Shown here piece after piece: positions 60,296-64,000 of a DNA stretch of 64,000 bases (position 1 is its first letter; each line of letters begins with the position of its first letter). Under the pieces are notes generated by a model that saw only the letters and a list, made by a program, of their open reading frames with translations, did not search any database and had not been told where the DNA came from. Source of the stretch: Stomorhina lunata (Eukaryota > Arthropoda > Insecta > Diptera > Rhiniidae); the NCBI GenBank assembly GCA_933228675.1, contig OW121741.1, positions 135,865,085 to 135,929,084 on the forward strand, read 5' to 3'. A program made the translations under genes and the position numbers.

Positions 60296-63200
60296 ATGGA
60301 TGATACTTGGAATAATGTTGAATTGACAAATATGTCAAGAAGAAAATCGTATACACTTAATCATGATTATGATGCAAATGCCAAATTTACCTTTAATAAT
60401 AATAAGGATGAAACTTTAACAAATGGAACTGATAATGGAGAAACTGATGTCACTAATGATACATCTACATCCCCGTCTGCTACTCTAGAGCCGGGTTTTG
60501 ATATAAAACCAAAAGTTACCACTGAAATTGTAGAAAGTTTGTTGCGAAGACTATATGGCATAACCATTGGAGAAATAAAGGAACTGATTTCTTATGATGA
60601 TCGTAACTACTTAGTTAAGGAAGATCCGTAAGTATAATAATACTAACTAGTTTATAGTGTCGGTCGACATATTCAGCCTTATTAACGTGATAAAAAAAAT
60701 AGTATTTGTTGCATCATGAAGTTTTGCTTGAAATAATAAATGCATATTTTATTTGGAGCACTCTATATTTAAAGCTTATAGTTTCAAAATACTGACCCGA
60801 TTTTAATATCTTTACCTGTAGAGAAAATATTTTCAAAGTCTAAAAAAAATCCATAAATTGAATTATGAATTAGGGGGTAGGCGTAAAAGGGAATACTAAT
60901 CAGCCTTATTACGGTTGTCGAATATACGACTTCGACTACGACAGTTAGTACTGGAGTAATGAAGTTGTGTTGATGTTTTCTTTAATCTAGTACTAACTGT
61001 CGTATATTCGACAACCGTAATAAGGCTGAATATCTGTTTGCGTAATAATAATACAGTTTGTTTTGTTAAGTATTAACTAGATATTAGATAAATTTAAATT
61101 GTTTAACTTACTCAGAGTTATGTATGTATATATATTTTAGGTAATAAATATCACTCAATTAAGTTCTAATATAATACAAATATTTTATTTAACACATGGT
61201 ACACTATAAATTGGAATAACAAATAAATATAACATCTATTTTAATGATTAAAACTATAACTTTTTTAATGAAGGTCTCTGTTGAAAGCCAAACATACTTA
61301 GCTTAGATTGCTTTGAGTCCACTGCTCCAATTGTTTTTGCTGATTTACGCGGTGTAGTTTGTGATTTAGATTTAGGTTTTGGAAGACTTGCTTGAGATTT
61401 CTGAGAAAATTTTGTGAACTTTTGTAAGGTAGCTTTGAAACCACTATCTTCTTCTTCAACATCAGAAAGTAATATGATTTCGTCCTTTATAACGGTAGGT
61501 CGGTCAAGCTCTTTGTTTTCCTGGGAACTACACAAACTTTCTGTATCTGTAGTAGCTCCTTCTGTACTATGTTCTTCATCCTTTTTCTGTATATTAGCCT
61601 TAGATTCAGTGCTATTAAATGTTTTCTTTTCATTAACTTCAATTTCCATTTTTGGCGATTTAGGTAAAGAATTGTACAAATCTTGCTGTCGCTCTTTAAA
61701 TATGCTAGTTTTCTTTTCTATTTTGAACATTTCCGCAGTCAAGTCTCTAGCTGCAAAAGGTTTTTTCACAACTTGTTTAATGTTATCGACAAAAAATCTT
61801 GATTTTACTGAAGGTTTTTGTTGAACTACATTATTTTCATTTGCTTTTTTAGGACTTAAAAGTTTAAGAAGCGAGTTATTTGAACACACCGGCGATTTCT
61901 GTATGTTCTCTAATGTATTATTTATTTTAGCAAAGGGATTGTGTTTTTTAGGTGTTGGCAGCTCAACAGTAGGTTTTTCATTATCTTCTTGCTCACTACT
62001 GGAGGAAGTCGAGGGTTGTCTTTTACGCTTCCTTTCCATTTCGGGTGAGGCATATTTGTACATCGAAAATATTTCAGCCTCTTCAAGTTTGCATCTTTCT
62101 TCGGAGAGTTTTTCTTTGATTTCTATTTCAGCCATATTTTTAAATTCAATCTTCTTAAAATGTAAGGTTGGTGCAGTAGTCTTTTTTTGTCTTTCATTAC
62201 TTTCCTCCGTTTCATCACACTTTTCGGAGCTATTTTGCCAAATACTTCTATGCTTTATTTTAATATCTGACCATTTTTTATCAGGATGCCAATCGTCTAA
62301 TTGTTTAAATGTAAATGGATTTAAGTTCCCTAATGCCAATTGAAACGCCGTTTCAAAGTCGTCTAGCAAAGAACCAGCATTGCTGCAATGACTTTCCTCT
62401 GTTTCAAATTCCTCTAGCTCGTTCAGTCTCTCCATTCTTCTTTTCAAAGGATTATATACAAACATATGCTTGAAAGTTGCTTCAGCTTTTAAAAAGGCTT
62501 CAATATATTCCGAAGTTACCTCTAATTGCTTCATTTTCAAATAATTGGGAATTTTCTTTAAAGCTTTTGTCATATCTTCTTCTTCAGTAGTTAATATAAA
62601 TTTGCAAGCTTTCTTCAAGCCAATTCCAGGCAATGAGTCTAAATAGTCACAACCAGATAATATGCACATTCTACGAAACTTGTCAAATGTATATTTTTCC
62701 AGTTTACAGCCCATGGCCAAATGTAATTTTGTGTTTTCCACCAGCAAAGCCTGACCCGTCAAGTCTAATTTGAAGAGTATCTTTTGAGCACCAAATAATG
62801 TCAAATCTGAATCCTCTGTTACAATATATTCGGCCAGACCTTCCTTATTTAACCAAGCCATTTGGGCATCTGCTTCATATGGTGCTACTATACAGTCAAC
62901 ACCACGACTTCGGCATGCTTTTATTAACTCTAAAGCCATTTCGTGTGTCACATCAACTGCTCTTCTCATATGAGATCTAGCTTTTTCAATCTCATTCCTC
63001 CTTAAATATTCTTTGGCCAACTTTTTGCTTTCGTTTCTGGCTTCTCGTCTTCTACGTTCCGTTTCAGCTTTTGCTGGCAAATGTCTACCATCAAATACCA
63101 TGATAACCTTAATCTTGTGCTTCATTAGCATGTCTACATATTTAAGACAATATTGTATATGAATATCCGTAGTCTCTCCTCTAATCAACTTATCGGCACA

Positions 63201-64000
63201 CGCAAAAACACCTTTATGCAACCAACAATAGCTGTCCACAGCCACCGATGATCCCTCCAGCTTTTTAATATTGATATTGGACGAGGCTTTTTCCAAAAAT
63301 GGTATTAAACCCGTAATACCCATTGTGATTTGTTAAAAAAAATGTTTACTTAGTTCCAAATTATAATTTGACACTTTTTTTATTCTTAAAATACAAAATT
63401 TGCGTCTGTCTTCTACTTCAACTTCTGGTGTTTTGGACAAAAATTTTGTTTTGTTTTCATTTTGTTTACTTTTTATCTTCACTTTTGGCGCGAAATGTGC
63501 TAATAATAAGTGTTGCCACATTAATTTAAGGTTTATCTTCGAATGTTGTGTGGCAGCACTACTATGACAGTGTCATGAACTAGCACAAATTTTCAAACAA
63601 AAAAAATTAAAACTAATTAAACAACAAAAAAAATGTCAAACAAAATAAAGAGTCTCTATTATTGTATTGATGAAGTTTTTCTTTCGAAAGAAATGAACAA
63701 AAACTATTTATTTCTAATACATTTAGATATCGGTTATTAAAGTAAACCTTACTATTGTGTTGACAAAAATACATATTCTTTATACTTAAAAGGGTATATC
63801 TGATCACATTAAATATATATTATCTTTAAAGTCTAAACAAATTAATATGCTATTCATTGTTTTTTTTTTTCAGAAATATTAAAAATCCCTTAATTGTCAC
63901 TCATTGGCCTCATGGTTATGTTTTGAAAATATCAAATTCTTTGGATTCCAAAAAACCTCAATTTTTTGACGCTCAAAATCAATTGATGTTATATTTATGT
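60296..64000 (+). CDS. Hydroxylysine kinase-like protein (AGPHD1/HYKK family), 3' partial
   Basis: Exons 60296-60627 and 63874 to beyond the window end; 153 residues visible. HYKK enzymes use GTP to phosphorylate 5-hydroxylysine in lysine degradation. After a polar 70-residue N-terminus, VTTEIVESLLRRLYGITIGE, LISYDDRNYLV and then HGYVLKISNSLDSKK (putative nucleotide-binding K129) follow the order seen in human HYKK (LYGL...SYDDQNF...YVLKISN). The catalytic HGD loop would lie past the window. The ATG at 60296 is preferred over the in-frame TTG at 60260. The 3.2-kb intron contains the whole Exo1 gene in opposite orientation. Confidence 0.75.
60901..61028. repeat. 128-bp hairpin MITE in the HYKK-like intron
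   Basis: A perfect 30-bp inverted repeat, CAGCCTTATTACGGTTGTCG... at 60901-60930 and 60999-61028, with a second matched block (CAGTTAGTACT / AGTACTAACTG) inside after a 12-base one-sided insertion. A lone CAGCCTTATTAACG is at about 60674. Non-coding. 225 bp beyond the Exo1 stop codon. Confidence 0.8.
61254..63323 (-). CDS. tos: Exonuclease 1 (tosca-like), XPG/RAD2 family
   Basis: 5'-3' double-strand exonuclease and flap endonuclease for mismatch repair, recombination end resection and meiosis; nuclear. Intronless, 689 residues. XPG N-domain (1-99): MGITGLIPFL, D30 in VDSYCWLHKG, D78 in VMVFDGR-like IMVFDG. XPG I-domain (about 138-225): E150 and D152 in YEADAQMAWL, D171 and D173 in TEDSDL, D226 in LSGCDYLDSLPGIGLKKAC, which runs into the helix-hairpin-helix. 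All metal ligands are present. The C-terminus (350-689) is Lys/Ser/Glu-rich and disordered, ending with a PIP-box-like QSKLSMFGF (672-680) that could bind PCNA. Nested in the first coding intron of the HYKK-like gene on the opposite strand; its promoter must lie in that intron (63324-63873). Confidence 0.95.
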   Translation of the reverse strand: MGITGLIPFLEKASSNINIKKLEGSSVAVDSYCWLHKGVFACADKLIRGETTDIHIQYCLKYVDMLMKHKIKVIMVFDGRHLPAKAETERRRREARNESKKLAKEYLRRNEIEKARSHMRRAVDVTHEMALELIKACRSRGVDCIVAPYEADAQMAWLNKEGLAEYIVTEDSDLTLFGAQKILFKLDLTGQALLVENTKLHLAMGCKLEKYTFDKFRRMCILSGCDYLDSLPGIGLKKACKFILTTEEEDMTKALKKIPNYLKMKQLEVTSEYIEAFLKAEATFKHMFVYNPLKRRMERLNELEEFETEESHCSNAGSLLDDFETAFQLALGNLNPFTFKQLDDWHPDKKWSDIKIKHRSIWQNSSEKCDETEESNERQKKTTAPTLHFKKIEFKNMAEIEIKEKLSEERCKLEEAEIFSMYKYASPEMERKRKRQPSTSSSSEQEDNEKPTVELPTPKKHNPFAKINNTLENIQKSPVCSNNSLLKLLSPKKANENNVVQQKPSVKSRFFVDNIKQVVKKPFAARDLTAEMFKIEKKTSIFKERQQDLYNSLPKSPKMEIEVNEKKTFNSTESKANIQKKDEEHSTEGATTDTESLCSSQENKELDRPTVIKDEIILLSDVEEEDSGFKATLQKFTKFSQKSQASLPKPKSKSQTTPRKSAKTIGAVDSKQSKLSMFGFQQRPSLKKL
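63324..63873. other. Exo1 upstream region within the host intron
   Basis: 550 bp between the Exo1 ATG and the next HYKK-like exon. It must carry the Exo1 promoter and the host intron's branch point and acceptor (T-tract then CAG at 63871-63873). No TATA box seen. Small minus-strand open frames here are not supported. Confidence 0.5.

Noticed and set aside
61414..62980. Plus-strand frames of up to 146 codons opposite Exo1
   Set aside because: Hydrophobic, Ser/Leu-rich antisense of the Lys/Glu-rich Exo1 tail; no family resemblance.

Overview
The window is AT-rich animal DNA with spliced genes. Its proteins look like those of Drosophila and other flies. The wide introns, palindromic minisatellites and many dispersed transposon copies suggest a calyptrate (house-fly or blow-fly type) dipteran. 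Species is inferred from general character only; no search was run.

Layout. (1) Bases 1-35081, + strand: most of Nak (Numb-associated kinase, orthologue of vertebrate AAK1/BMP2K). Eight coding exons keep one reading frame for about 1,802 residues; the 5' end lies outside the window. Introns of 12.9 kb and 13.8 kb hold nearly all the mobile DNA. (2) 35082-44999: Nak 3' flank and intergenic DNA with a 2-kb minisatellite and a 124-bp tandem repeat. (3) 45000-51841: two tandem homocysteine S-methyltransferase genes (+). (4) 52187-57018: TIPIN (-), Nedd8 (+) and a GSTCD-like methyltransferase gene (-). (5) 60296-64000: the start of a hydroxylysine-kinase-like gene (+), whose first coding intron contains a complete Exonuclease 1 gene on the other strand.

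The genes are mostly housekeeping: clathrin/AP2 endocytosis (Nak), methionine salvage (the methyltransferase pair), replication-fork protection and mismatch/end resection (TIPIN, Exo1), cullin activation (Nedd8). They do not form one pathway. From memory, several (Nak, the methyltransferase pair, TIPIN, Nedd8, GSTCD) may also lie near each other on Drosophila 2L, so conserved microsynteny is the likely reason they sit together.

Mobile DNA: an apparently intact DD37E Tc1/mariner-type transposon with an open 336-residue transposase, inserted at a TA inside another dispersed repeat; two decayed relatives of it; a Tigger/pogo-like remnant nested in a mariner remnant; a TTAA-flanked piggyBac-type MITE inside the RNase H region of a LINE; further LINE 3' fragments; several hairpin MITEs; and a recurrent dispersed family with 'TATACCCTTCACCACCA' ends. 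The most distinctive feature is a set of minisatellite arrays at five separate places. They share the palindromic core TTTTTCTATAGAAAAA (or a one-base-shorter form) but have different linkers and unit lengths of about 28-32 bp.

Other points for follow-up: an open, coding-like extension after the Nak stop codon, and an alternative short Nak 3' end.
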